Below, in pieces: positions 8,569 to 16,509 of a DNA stretch of 64,000 nt. The position numbers and the translations under genes are program-made. How positions within the stretch are numbered: the first letter of the stretch is position 1; every line of letters starts with the position of its first letter. The notes under the pieces are model-generated. The model was not told the DNA's origin. It ran no database searches and worked only from the letters and a program-made list of their open reading frames with translations. Origin of the DNA: Spirosoma sp. SC4-14 (GTDB lineage: Bacteria; Bacteroidota; Bacteroidia; Cytophagales; Spirosomataceae); assembly GCF_037201965.1 (NCBI RefSeq), contig NZ_CP147518.1:4209001-4273000 (forward strand), read 5' to 3'.

Positions 8569-9564
8569 CTAAGAAATAGAGACCCGATCGGCAAAACCCA
8601 GTCGCTCAGCAATCTGATAATCACCCGATTTACCTAACGATTGCCGAACGAGCATCTCGCCCAGGAAGCCCGCCAGGAATAGCTGAACGCCCAGAATGAT
8701 GGCTACCAGTCCAAAATAAAACAAGGGGTTGTCGGTAGCGTTTCGAAACTTAACACCCTGTGCAATATTGATGAGTTTCTCGACAATGAGCCAGATGGCC
8801 AATATGGACCCGATTAAAAACGACAACGTTCCGAAGGTGCCAAAAAAGTGCATCGGTCGCTTGCTGAACCGGTGTACGAATCCAATAACGAGTACATCCA
8901 GAAAACCATTGACGAACCGCTCCAGACCAAACTTGGTAGTTCCATATTTCCGGGCCCGGTGTTGAACGACTTTCTCTCCAATTCGGCCATAGCCATTCCA
9001 GTTTGCCACAATCGGCAGGTTACGGTGCATATCGCCGTAAAGCGTAGGCGCTATTGTTTTGACCACTTTCTGCTTATAGGCTTTCAGACCGCAGTTGAAA
9101 TCGTGGAGTTGCACGCCCGAAATCCCGCGTGATACCGCATTGAACAGTTTCGTTGGCAGCGTTTTCGTAATTGGATCGTAGCGTTTCTGCTTCCAGCCCG
9201 AAACCAGATCGTAGTTATCCTCCACAATCATCCGGTAGAGTTCCGGAATTTCGTCGGGGCTATCCTGCAAATCGGCATCCATCGTAATTACGACCTGACC
9301 ACGGGCCGCCTGAAAGCCCGTTTGCAGGGCCGCGGTTTTGCCATAGTTGCGGTTAAAACGAATAGCCCGAACATTCGGGTTAATCCCAGCCAGCCGTTCG
9401 ATTACGGTCCAGGAGTCGTCGGTACTGCCGTCGTCGATAAACAGAATTTCGTATGTATACTGATGTTCTGTTACGACCCGAACAATCCAGTCGTGCAGTT
9501 CGGGCAACGACTCGTCTTCGTTATAGAGCGGAATCAGAACGGTCAGTTGAAGCAATTCAGTCAT
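8569..9564 (-). CDS. GT2 glycosyltransferase, DPM1/GtrB-like, membrane anchored
   Basis: A 331-residue family 2 glycosyltransferase of the polyprenyl-phosphate type. The N-terminal GT-A domain has the nucleotide-sugar motifs LIPLYNEDESLPEL, EILFIDDGSTDDSW and the metal-binding DADLQDSPDE. The C-terminal part carries two transmembrane helices (about residues 240-262 and 278-305), the usual layout of GtrB/ArnC/DPM-like enzymes that move a sugar from a nucleotide donor onto undecaprenyl phosphate at the inner face of the membrane. The sugar and the final glycan are not evident from the neighbours: ppa follows and trmN6 precedes it. Start at the ATG at 9564 is supported by immediate entry into the GT fold. 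Confidence 0.88.
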   Translation of the reverse strand: MTELLQLTVLIPLYNEDESLPELHDWIVRVVTEHQYTYEILFIDDGSTDDSWTVIERLAGINPNVRAIRFNRNYGKTAALQTGFQAARGQVVITMDADLQDSPDEIPELYRMIVEDNYDLVSGWKQKRYDPITKTLPTKLFNAVSRGISGVQLHDFNCGLKAYKQKVVKTIAPTLYGDMHRNLPIVANWNGYGRIGEKVVQHRARKYGTTKFGLERFVNGFLDVLVIGFVHRFSKRPMHFFGTFGTLSFLIGSILAIWLIVEKLINIAQGVKFRNATDNPLFYFGLVAIILGVQLFLAGFLGEMLVRQSLGKSGDYQIAERLGFADRVSIS

Positions 9565-9595
9565 TTAATTCGAACCTTTTGTTCTTTACTTCATG

Positions 9596-9640
9596 AACAT
9601 AAGTTTGGCCACAAAGTGCACAAAGAAGCCACGAAGTTCA
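9596..9640. repeat. CACAAAG/CACGAAG word repeat between trmN6 and the glycosyltransferase
   Basis: The 85-bp gap holds a run of near-identical words (CACAAAGTGCACAAAGAAGC, then CACGAAGTTCACAAAGG). It is another example of the permuted-word style seen in the inverted repeats of this window, here without a matching opposite arm. Confidence 0.5.
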
Positions 9641-9649
9641 CAAAGGTAT

Positions 9650-10348
9650 TTAGAATATCAGGTAAAAATCACGGAGTAGGTCACGGAAAAACGTCGTATA
9701 GGTTCGGCCATCGGGTTCGTAGATGGTCAGTTGCTCTTCCTGATGCTCCGACGGCTGAAATGAGAGGCCCGTTATCAATCGAAATATGGGCTTGCGTGCA
9801 TCGTGGCGCAATGATAACGTTCTGAACGGATTAAGTCCCTGATTCTGTGCCAGCTCACTAAGCGTTTCGGTTTCGTAGGGAGGCAACAGTACCCACCATT
9901 GACCAATCGGCGAAAGCAATCGGACAACTGCATCAATCAGTTCCTGAAAGGGTAATTCATCGGTATGCAGGGCCCGATTTACAGCCGCGTCGGGCGAGCG
10001 CAGGTGGTTGGTGTAAAACGGTGGATTGGTTAGAATACGGTCGTAGCGTTTACCGTCGGCGCCAAAATCCTGTATTCGGCGATGGATCACATCCACGTGC
10101 GCGCCAAACGGACTGGCCGCAACATTCTCAACAGCCTGACCAAACGCAGCGGCATCGACCTCAACGGCATCGACACGGGCCTCCCTATTACGCTGTGCTG
10201 CCATCAGCGCCAGCAACCCCGTTCCTGTTCCAATGTCGAGAATACGCCCTCCCGACACATCGGCATACGCTCCCAATACGCACGCATCCGTACAGACCTT
10301 CATGGCCGTACGGTCCTGATGAATTGTAAATTGTTTGAAGGAGAACAT
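9650..10348 (-). CDS. trmN6: tRNA1(Val) A37 N6-methyltransferase
   Basis: A 232-residue SAM-dependent methyltransferase of the YfiC/TrmN6 family, which methylates N6 of adenine 37 in tRNA1(Val). The SAM-binding loop ILDIGTGTGLLALMAAQ (residues 36-52), the acidic ribose-binding segment DAVEVDAAA and the amino-methyltransferase motif NPPF (N108-F111, in DRILTNPPFY) are all present. The family N-terminal FSFKQFTIHQDRTAMKVCTDACVLGAY is also clear. The ATG at 10348 lies 4 bp from the end of the 47-bp inverted repeat that fills the gap to the upstream RNase H gene, so the leader may be short or strongly structured. Confidence 0.9.
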   Translation of the reverse strand: MFSFKQFTIHQDRTAMKVCTDACVLGAYADVSGGRILDIGTGTGLLALMAAQRNREARVDAVEVDAAAFGQAVENVAASPFGAHVDVIHRRIQDFGADGKRYDRILTNPPFYTNHLRSPDAAVNRALHTDELPFQELIDAVVRLLSPIGQWWVLLPPYETETLSELAQNQGLNPFRTLSLRHDARKPIFRLITGLSFQPSEHQEEQLTIYEPDGRTYTTFFRDLLRDFYLIF

Positions 10349-10352
10349 CTGA

Positions 10353-10473
10353 ACCGGGATTTTTGTGATTTATGGGACTGACTTTGATTTTGTTTGATTT
10401 CGCTTCTTTGAAGCGCTTTCATTTTTAATCAAACAAAATCAAAGTCAGTCCCATAAATCACAAAAATCCCGGT
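10353..10473. repeat. Perfect 47-bp inverted repeat with nested loop hairpin
   Basis: Arms 10353-10399 and 10427-10473 are fully complementary. The 27-nt loop itself contains a perfect 6-bp hairpin (CGCTTC TTT GAAGCG, 10401-10415). The element fills the gap between the RNase H stop (10475) and the trmN6 ATG (10348) almost to the base. It has no T-run. Confidence 0.9.
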
Positions 10474-10474
10474 C

Positions 10475-11113
10475 CTACTTACGACCAAAATCGGCGGGAT
10501 TTTCGCCCCATACGGTTGTTTCCCACTTAAGAATAGGATTGGCATATTTATGGGTTTTGAGCCAGTTTTCGGCACGGTCGATCAAATCGAATAGTTCGGC
10601 ATTGCGGGATGTTTCTTCCAGCTTGGTATTCGCCCGCTTGTTTTTGACCCAGCCAATAGCGGTTCGGGAGTCCGAATAAACGGGTATGTTACTGTTTTTC
10701 TGATGCAATAGGGCCAGTGCATGAACAATAGCCAGAAACTCGCCAATGTTGTTTGTTCCATCGGGATACGGTCCTTTCAGAAACAACTTTTGTTTCGTAG
10801 CCAGATAAATCCCCTGATACTCCATATCGCCGGTAGCCGTGTTCCAGGCGGCATCGACAACCAGGCTATCCTGAATCGGCGACCCAATCAGTGCGGGTAT
10901 TTTCTGGCTACCCCCTTCGGTCTTTTTACCCTGCCCAATGTGTAGGTGTGGCTTCTCCTTAAACGCCTTGACGGCCGCTGGTTTTGAGTCGAACGCTTTA
11001 AACAAAGCTCCATCGAAACCAGCAGTCTGTTTCTGGCATTCGGCCCAGGAGTCGAACACACCTGTTTCGCGCCCCCGCCAGACAACATAAAATTTCGGCT
11101 TTTTCTGAGCCAT
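10475..11113 (-). CDS. Ribonuclease H with N-terminal viroplasmin domain
   Basis: A 212-residue RNase H that cuts the RNA strand of RNA-DNA hybrids. The N-terminal 45 residues (KFYVVWRGRETGVFDSW to GFDGALFKAFDS) form a caulimovirus viroplasmin / RNase H1 hybrid-binding domain that improves substrate binding. The C-terminal domain has the acidic active-site positions: aspartate in VVDAAW, glutamate in NNIGEFLA, aspartate in VYSDSRTAI and the last aspartate in NPADFGR. I chose the ATG at 11113 (MAQKKPKFYVV); a further ATG at 11134 adds seven residues without support. It starts 39 bp after the pepT stop, so the two may be cotranscribed. Confidence 0.9.
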   Translation of the reverse strand: MAQKKPKFYVVWRGRETGVFDSWAECQKQTAGFDGALFKAFDSKPAAVKAFKEKPHLHIGQGKKTEGGSQKIPALIGSPIQDSLVVDAAWNTATGDMEYQGIYLATKQKLFLKGPYPDGTNNIGEFLAIVHALALLHQKNSNIPVYSDSRTAIGWVKNKRANTKLEETSRNAELFDLIDRAENWLKTHKYANPILKWETTVWGENPADFGRK

Positions 11114-11152
11114 AGATCTCTTTATTTTCCACAAACATAATGATCGGGCTGG

Positions 11153-12415
11153 CTAACTGCGCTCTTCCCAAACTTGCGCCAGCGTAACAATCACGTCTAC
11201 CGCTTTTTGCATATCCTGTACCGAAACCCATTCCAGCCGCGAATGAAAGGCGTGTTCACCCGCAAAAATGTTCGGGCAGGGCAGGCCCATAAACGACAAC
11301 CGCGAGCCATCGGTACCACCCCGAATGCTACGCCGTTCGGCCGAAAGTCCCACGCGCCGAATGGCTTCCAGGGCATTTTCGACCACATCGGGATACTGAT
11401 CAAGCACCTGCTTCATGTTGCGGTACTGTTCCTTTACAACCAATTGAGCCGTTGAGCCGGGATAATTCGCTAATATATCGTTGAGTTTATTCTGAAGATA
11501 GAGTTCTTTTTCCTGTAAGCCAACTTCCGTAAAGTCACGAATAATAAACTCCAGTACGGCCTGATCCTGATTGCCGTCAAAACGGGTGGGATGCACAAAT
11601 CCCTCCTTCCCTTCCGTGGTTTCGGGCGATAGACTGGTCTTAGGTAATGACGCCAGCAGATCGGCAACGATTTTCAGTGCATTTTCTAGTTTTCCTTTGG
11701 CAAAGCCGGGGTGCGTACTGACCCCCTGAACTGTAATTTTTACGGCATCGGCCGAGAACGTTTCGTCTTCGAGTGTACCCAGAGCTTCCCCATCAATTGT
11801 ATACCCAAAATCAGCTCCCAGTTTTTCAATATCCACTTTCTCCGTTCCTCGTCCCACCTCTTCGTCGGGCGTGAATAGCAACCGAATCCGGCCATGTTTC
11901 ACCTCAGGGTGCGTCAGCAGATACTGAGCTGCATCCATAATTTCGGCTACGCCCGCTTTGTTATCGGCGCCAAGCAAGGTTGTACCGCTTGCGGTAATGA
12001 TGTCATTTCCAATCTGATTCGTCAAATCGGGATGGTCGGCAAGCCGGATAATCTGCGTTTCATCGTCGGGCAGAACAATATCAGCGCCATTCCATTGCTG
12101 ATGAATGATTGGCTTAACACCCGCACCCGTCACATCGGGCGAGGTATCGACATGCGAACAGAAGCAGATGGTCGGCACTGTGGCTTTGTCGGTATTAGCC
12201 GGTATGGTCGCATACACGTAGCCCCATTCATCGAGTTCTACGTCGGCAATGCCCATTTCCTGTAATTCCTGTACCAGAACCCGGCTGAGATTTTTTTGCT
12301 TTTCGGTACTTGGATTTGTTGATGATTGGGGGTCCGATTGCGTATCGATCTGTACATATCGCAAAAAGCGATCGACAGTACTGTATTGGTAATTGGTAAG
12401 AGAAGTTTTAGGCAT
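11153..12415 (-). CDS. pepT: Peptidase T (tripeptide aminopeptidase)
   Basis: A 420-residue cytoplasmic dizinc aminopeptidase of family M20B that removes N-terminal residues from tripeptides. The zinc ligands and catalytic residues match PepT: H88 and D90 (CFCSHVDTSPDVTG), bridging D151 (LLGADNKAGVAEI), the EE pair 185-186 (FTPDEEVGRG), D208 (YTIDGEALG) and the late histidine in FAGEHAFHSRLEW. The central dimerisation domain is complete and the length is normal. The ATG at 12415 is followed directly by the family N-terminus. It precedes the RNase H gene on the same strand. Confidence 0.95.
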   Translation of the reverse strand: MPKTSLTNYQYSTVDRFLRYVQIDTQSDPQSSTNPSTEKQKNLSRVLVQELQEMGIADVELDEWGYVYATIPANTDKATVPTICFCSHVDTSPDVTGAGVKPIIHQQWNGADIVLPDDETQIIRLADHPDLTNQIGNDIITASGTTLLGADNKAGVAEIMDAAQYLLTHPEVKHGRIRLLFTPDEEVGRGTEKVDIEKLGADFGYTIDGEALGTLEDETFSADAVKITVQGVSTHPGFAKGKLENALKIVADLLASLPKTSLSPETTEGKEGFVHPTRFDGNQDQAVLEFIIRDFTEVGLQEKELYLQNKLNDILANYPGSTAQLVVKEQYRNMKQVLDQYPDVVENALEAIRRVGLSAERRSIRGGTDGSRLSFMGLPCPNIFAGEHAFHSRLEWVSVQDMQKAVDVIVTLAQVWEERS

Positions 12416-12532
12416 ATAGGAGGACAGGCTATTCTATTAACCGTTTAATCGTAATTGTTCGTTAATGTTGGCACTAAAGAGCTAACAAATTTAATAGCAG
12501 AAACTAACGCGTAACTAGTCTGTCATGAAAGA

Positions 12533-12608
12533 AGCCTTAGATCCTGAAATTATGTTCGGCATTTGTTGATTACTCAACTACCTATACCATAATTTCAGAC
12601 CTAAGGCT
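12533..12608. repeat. Imperfect 21-22 bp inverted repeat between SGNH hydrolase and pepT
   Basis: AGCCTTAGATCCTGAAATTA pairs with TAATTTCAGACCTAAGGCT apart from a short internal mismatch. The 33-nt loop holds a small inner stem, GTTGA TTAC TCAAC. It lies 27 bp after the SGNH stop and may act as its terminator. The remaining pepT leader (12416-12532) shows nothing else clear. Confidence 0.7.
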
Positions 12609-12634
12609 CAACAAGAAAGTTATTTTTCGGCTCC

Positions 12635-13300
12635 TTATTTCAGACTGGTCAGCACTTTCTGCATTTGCTCCGCCACAAACTGATTACCGGCATCGTTGAG
12701 GTGGACCCGGTCGGTGGTTAAAATACCCTTATCCTTATTTTCGGGATTGTTTTTCAGATCATACTCCAGAAACGCTTTCCGCAAATCGACTAAAGGCAGG
12801 TTGTGCTCTTTGGCCAGGTTGCGAATAAACTGGCTATACTGGTTAAGATCGCCATCCTGCTGATTGGTCATATCGGTTTTTTCACCGATAGCGGCTGGTG
12901 TACACAATACGATACGCGTATTAGCGGCCTGTAATTTTTTAATGACAGCTTCATAAAAGCGGATAAACTTGTCGGGATCGGTGCCGGTGCCCGAGCTGGC
13001 CTTGTGCCAAACATCGTTTACGCCAACCCAGATAACCACCACATCGGGCTTCTGGGCAATCACATCGTCGTCCATCCGCAGGTATAGGTCATAAATTTTA
13101 TTCCCGCCAATACCGGCACCAATCAGGTCGAACTGGCCAGCAGGCAGCATAGATTTCAGACGGTCGATGTAACCACCGGGTTTTACACCGGCCTGAGTGA
13201 TCGAATCACCGAAAAAGACAACACGGGTAGGCTTGGCCATAGTCATAGCCAGCAGGCCAATAGCCAGCAGTACTGCAAAAAGACGGAAGATAGTTTTCAT
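12635..13300 (-). CDS. Secreted SGNH/GDSL hydrolase
   Basis: A 221-residue esterase/lipase-type hydrolase with a signal peptide (MKTIFRLFAVLLAIGLLAMTMA). All SGNH blocks are visible: the serine in FFGDSITQAG, glycine in GAGIGGNKIYDL, asparagine in WVGVNDVWH, and the Asp-His pair in DRVHLNDAGNQF. Such enzymes deacetylate or de-esterify carbohydrates, lipids or cell-wall polymers; the substrate is not evident. I chose the ATG at 13300 because it opens a clean signal peptide; the longer frame to 13327 does not. It is last in the co-oriented run from susC (21.5 kb) and may belong to the same degradation system. Confidence 0.88.
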   Translation of the reverse strand: MKTIFRLFAVLLAIGLLAMTMAKPTRVVFFGDSITQAGVKPGGYIDRLKSMLPAGQFDLIGAGIGGNKIYDLYLRMDDDVIAQKPDVVVIWVGVNDVWHKASSGTGTDPDKFIRFYEAVIKKLQAANTRIVLCTPAAIGEKTDMTNQQDGDLNQYSQFIRNLAKEHNLPLVDLRKAFLEYDLKNNPENKDKGILTTDRVHLNDAGNQFVAEQMQKVLTSLK

Positions 13301-13443
13301 AATCTGCAAAGAAACATGAATCATCAAAGAAAACCATCAGTATATGTTCTAAATACATTAGCTGGTCTTTTTGAACAAAGTCAGATCTGTTCTCTGCTGG
13401 AAAACCGTTCAGAAATTCTGCCAGAACATTGTCTTTTGATTGG

Positions 13444-14742
13444 TTAGGCCGTTGTTGGCAATGGCTGTTGCGCAATCTGGTTAGTCGCTTGTTGCTGAAA
13501 CCGCATTCTAAAATAAATGTAGGAAGCCACAACCAGCACAACATACAGCACCGCCAGAATATAGGCTCCGTTGATAAAAAACTCCCGGTAGCTGATGTTA
13601 GCATGACCGAAGTTTTTATATAACAGCACACCCACACTGCCCAGATAACCATACCAGTCGGCAAGGGTGACGATGAACCCCACCGTACTGACATACCGGA
13701 AGGAAGCAATCAACCGCTCGAAGTAGAGACCGTTGCAGGGTACATAAGCCATATACAGACCCAGCCCCGTCAGCAGAAACCAGTTGCCCGGCGACAGAGT
13801 GCCGGATGTGTAGGCATAAGTGCTCAACCCTACCATGGCTCCGCCCGCCAGCATGAGACCATTGAGGAGCGTGAATGCCCGAAAATTATTGGTTACGCGC
13901 TGAAGCAGGGCCATCATAATTAGTACCCCAACGGCCACAAGCGTTTCGGTTTTGGCAAAGATGCCCGGATTTTCAACACCGGCATCTTTCAGGATTTCGG
14001 GCCCGAAATTGTCGCGAAAGTCGCGAAACGCAGATAACAAAACGTAGGATGCAATCAGCAAAATAAGCCCCACCCGAAAATTGCCGACAAAGGCGCTCCG
14101 TTCGGTGGCATCCATTGGTCGGCGTTCGGTACGCTGAATTCGGTCATCTTCGGTAGGCGGAGGCAGAAGAGTCAGCGCATAAATGGAAATCAGCATCGGC
14201 ACCACAAACAAACTCCCCGTCACGAACGGGAGCCAGAACTCCGACACTCCCCAATCGGCCTTGATGATCAGTGCCACCGTTTTCACAAATCCAGAGGCAA
14301 AAATAAACGACGCCGTTAGCCCGGCCACAAGCGTATCGGTTTGCCGACGCCCTTCCAGAAAGCCAAGCATAGTGCCGTAGATCAGCCCCAGCGGCAATCC
14401 GTTGAGAAACAGGAAAACGATATTCCAGGGAGCCGGAACCAGGGCAAAGCCTAACAAGGCCAGCAACGCAATACCAACAAACAGCAGAATATTGATAGCC
14501 CGGCGCCCCGGCGACATTTCGGAAACTACTTTTACGCCGATTCCTTTGGATACGGCATAGCCGAATACCTGCGCCGTAACGAGCCAGATTTTATAACTCA
14601 CTCCGGCAAAGGTCATGCCCTCAAACGTTACGGCCGTAATGCCCCGACGAAAGGCATACATACAGGCATAGGTACAGAAAGCGGCCGTAGCCCCAAAAAT
14701 GACGAAGGTAGTTGGGTTCCGAAGAAAAGCAGGAGAACGCAT
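13444..14742 (-). CDS. DUF5690 family MFS-like transporter
   Basis: A 432-residue integral membrane protein with about 12 helices, recognised as DUF5690, a Bacteroidota group distantly related to the major facilitator superfamily. The family N-terminus (FCTYACMYAFRRGITAVTFE, then SYKIWLVTAQVFGYAVSKGIG) is clear. No substrate has been established for the family to my knowledge. Here it starts 79 bp after the PhnZ-like oxygenase and follows the phosphoesterase, SusD and SusC, all on the same strand, so I infer that it carries a product or substrate of that system, perhaps an aminophosphonate, across the inner membrane. The 143-bp gap downstream holds nothing I recognise. Confidence 0.85.
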   Translation of the reverse strand: MRSPAFLRNPTTFVIFGATAAFCTYACMYAFRRGITAVTFEGMTFAGVSYKIWLVTAQVFGYAVSKGIGVKVVSEMSPGRRAINILLFVGIALLALLGFALVPAPWNIVFLFLNGLPLGLIYGTMLGFLEGRRQTDTLVAGLTASFIFASGFVKTVALIIKADWGVSEFWLPFVTGSLFVVPMLISIYALTLLPPPTEDDRIQRTERRPMDATERSAFVGNFRVGLILLIASYVLLSAFRDFRDNFGPEILKDAGVENPGIFAKTETLVAVGVLIMMALLQRVTNNFRAFTLLNGLMLAGGAMVGLSTYAYTSGTLSPGNWFLLTGLGLYMAYVPCNGLYFERLIASFRYVSTVGFIVTLADWYGYLGSVGVLLYKNFGHANISYREFFINGAYILAVLYVVLVVASYIYFRMRFQQQATNQIAQQPLPTTA

Positions 14743-14821
14743 CAGGTCTTAGTTTGTGATGTCTGGTTGTTATTCAGAAGGCAAAATCAATGGACAAACT
14801 ACAACCCAAAATCCATAAACT

Positions 14822-15367
14822 CTAGCGAATATTTCGCACTTGCTCACATTTTGCCAAATAATATTCCACCTCAGCCGTTGGCAAATCAGGAATTTTAGCC
14901 TGCTCGTCCCATCCACGTACCTGTAGAATTTCGCGAAAATAGGGGTTCTGCTCAAACGCTTTAGCTTCCTCATCCGACATTGGCCCACCCTGAAACTCAA
15001 GGGTTATCAGGCTGGCCTCCGACAATCGGGCAAAATAGTCGGGATTTTTATGGACCAGATACCGCTTGGCATTAACGTGGTGCTCAATCAGTTGAGCTAC
15101 TTTTTCCGAAAATCCGCGTTGCCGCAAAAAATCGGCACCCAACCGCTCATGATCGACCGTACCGTAACCATCCATGTAGCCTTCGGCCGACTCGACGGGC
15201 AGCAAATGGCCAATGTCGTGCAGGAAAGCCGCAACAACAGTTTCGTCGTCGGCCCCAGCTTTCTCCGCCAGTTGAGCCGCCTGAAGTGCATGGGCCAGTT
15301 GCGTTACGGGTTCGCCAAAGTAGGCGTCGTTGCCACTCTGGGCGAATAGTTTTTTAATGGTTTCCAT
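14822..15367 (-). CDS. PhnZ-like HD-domain diiron oxygenase
   Basis: A 181-residue HD-domain protein of the phosphonate-associated HDIG group (PhnZ/TmpB-like mixed-valence diiron oxygenases, relatives of myo-inositol oxygenase). Known PhnZ cleaves the C-P bond of 2-amino-1-hydroxyethylphosphonate to glycine and phosphate. All expected residues are here at PhnZ spacing: tyrosine Y16 and glutamate E19 (YFGEPVTQLAH), iron ligands H26, H50, D51 (FLHDIGHLL), H73, H97 and D154 (RGWDEQAK), and phosphonate-contacting positions H54, K101, S119 and R151. The conserved LEFQGGPMSDEEAKAFE is also present. No PhnY-type hydroxylase is nearby, so the substrate may be a related compound. It lies between the phosphoesterase and the DUF5690 transporter, same strand, short gaps. 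Confidence 0.88.
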   Translation of the reverse strand: METIKKLFAQSGNDAYFGEPVTQLAHALQAAQLAEKAGADDETVVAAFLHDIGHLLPVESAEGYMDGYGTVDHERLGADFLRQRGFSEKVAQLIEHHVNAKRYLVHKNPDYFARLSEASLITLEFQGGPMSDEEAKAFEQNPYFREILQVRGWDEQAKIPDLPTAEVEYYLAKCEQVRNIR

Positions 15368-15396
15368 CTGTAAAAAGAGGCTCTCTTACTAAACAC

Positions 15397-15429
15397 AAAC
15401 CTAAAAGGTTTCAAAAACCTTTTAGGTTT
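15397..15429 (-). terminator. 15-bp perfect hairpin between phosphoesterase and PhnZ-like gene
   Basis: AAACCTAAAAGGTTT, a 3-nt loop, and the exact complement. It lies 19 bp after the phosphoesterase stop. Its sequence is a close variant of the sppA terminator palindrome at 5576-5607. It has only a weak T-rich tail (GTGTTT), so read-through into the PhnZ-like gene is likely. Confidence 0.65.
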
Positions 15430-15447
15430 ACGATGACATACCCAGTG

Positions 15448-16368
15448 CTACACATACGACACGTAGGTTCGCTCAACACTACCATCGTCGTAGAGGTCGA
15501 ACAGGGCATAACCAGCTTTGGTTTGCTGATAGATGTCGCTTTTCCACCAGTTTCCGCTGACGGCTCCATTACACAGATACGTAACACCGTTGTAGTCGAC
15601 GCGGTCCAATAAATGCATGTGGCCACTCAGGGCCGCTTTCACATTCGGGTACTGATAAAACAACTTCAGCAACTCGGGGGTATTCGACAATACCAATCCG
15701 CCCGAAATGGTCCAGTTGCCGTTTTTTACATTATTCTCGCTAAAAAAGGCCGTCGGGCTGAAAATTGGGATGTGAGACAGAACCAGAACGGGTGTTTTAG
15801 AACCCGTTTTAGCCAGATCGGCTTTCAGCCACTCCAGTTGTTCGGGGTCGATAAAACCCGTGTACCATTTTCCTTCCGGCTGAAGCTGAACGCTGTCCAG
15901 AATAATAAAATGCCAGCCGTTGCGGTCGAAACTACGGTAGCGTTCGCCAATTTTCATCAGATCGACTGCCCATTTCTTCCCATACATCGGATCACTTTTG
16001 GCCTGTTCATACCCCCAGATGTCGTGATTGCCAATACAGTATTCGATAGGCAGCGAGTTATTGGCTTTTACCACACTATGCCAGGCATCCCACTGTTTCT
16101 GAACCGCAGCACGGTCTTCTTTCAGGGCATCCATAATTACATCGCCACCGTGCAGAACAAAAGCGGGTTTATCGGACTGGTTCTGCACATGCTGAAAGCA
16201 CTTAGCCACACCGTTCATGGGTGTAGCCTCTGGCAGAATGTGCGTGTCGCCCAGGTAAGCGAACCGAATGGAACGGTTACGGGCAGCCGACACGGGCTTA
16301 GGCGCATCGAGGGCTGTCGGTAGCAAAGGTAGCAGCGAAGCCGACTTTAAAAGTGATCTGCGATTCAT
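15448..16368 (-). CDS. Exported calcineurin-like metallophosphoesterase
   Basis: A 306-residue binuclear metal phosphoesterase. The family motifs run in order: YLGDTHILPE (D-x-H variant), HGGDVIMDAL (GD-x-x-D), YCIGNHDIWGYE (GNHD), VLVLSHIPIF and LSGHMHLLDRV (GHxH). The N-terminus MNRRSLLKSASLLPLLPTAL is a twin-arginine or Sec leader, so it works in the periplasm or on the surface. It starts 141 bp after susD and is followed by the PhnZ-like oxygenase. I infer that it releases phosphate, or cleaves a phosphodiester, from the compound imported by SusC/SusD. The arrangement argues for one catabolic unit, but the substrate is not identified. Confidence 0.9.
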   Translation of the reverse strand: MNRRSLLKSASLLPLLPTALDAPKPVSAARNRSIRFAYLGDTHILPEATPMNGVAKCFQHVQNQSDKPAFVLHGGDVIMDALKEDRAAVQKQWDAWHSVVKANNSLPIEYCIGNHDIWGYEQAKSDPMYGKKWAVDLMKIGERYRSFDRNGWHFIILDSVQLQPEGKWYTGFIDPEQLEWLKADLAKTGSKTPVLVLSHIPIFSPTAFFSENNVKNGNWTISGGLVLSNTPELLKLFYQYPNVKAALSGHMHLLDRVDYNGVTYLCNGAVSGNWWKSDIYQQTKAGYALFDLYDDGSVERTYVSYV

Positions 16369-16386
16369 AGAAACGTTGTAAATGAG

Positions 16387-16493
16387 TGATTGGGTAATTC
16401 TGGAAAATCGGCCGTTCAGAAACTAATGCTAAAAGGCGCTTTGGTTGAGCATCCTCCTCATTTCTCGGTCGATTTCCCGGAATTACCCAATCA
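16387..16493. repeat. 24-bp inverted repeat between susD and the phosphoesterase
   Basis: Arms 16387-16410 and 16470-16493 match at 22 of 24 positions (TGATTGGGTAATTCTGGAAA region). The element lies in the gap between the susD stop and the phosphoesterase ATG. No T-run follows. Confidence 0.75.
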
Positions 16494-16509
16494 AAAATTG
16501 AGTAATTGC

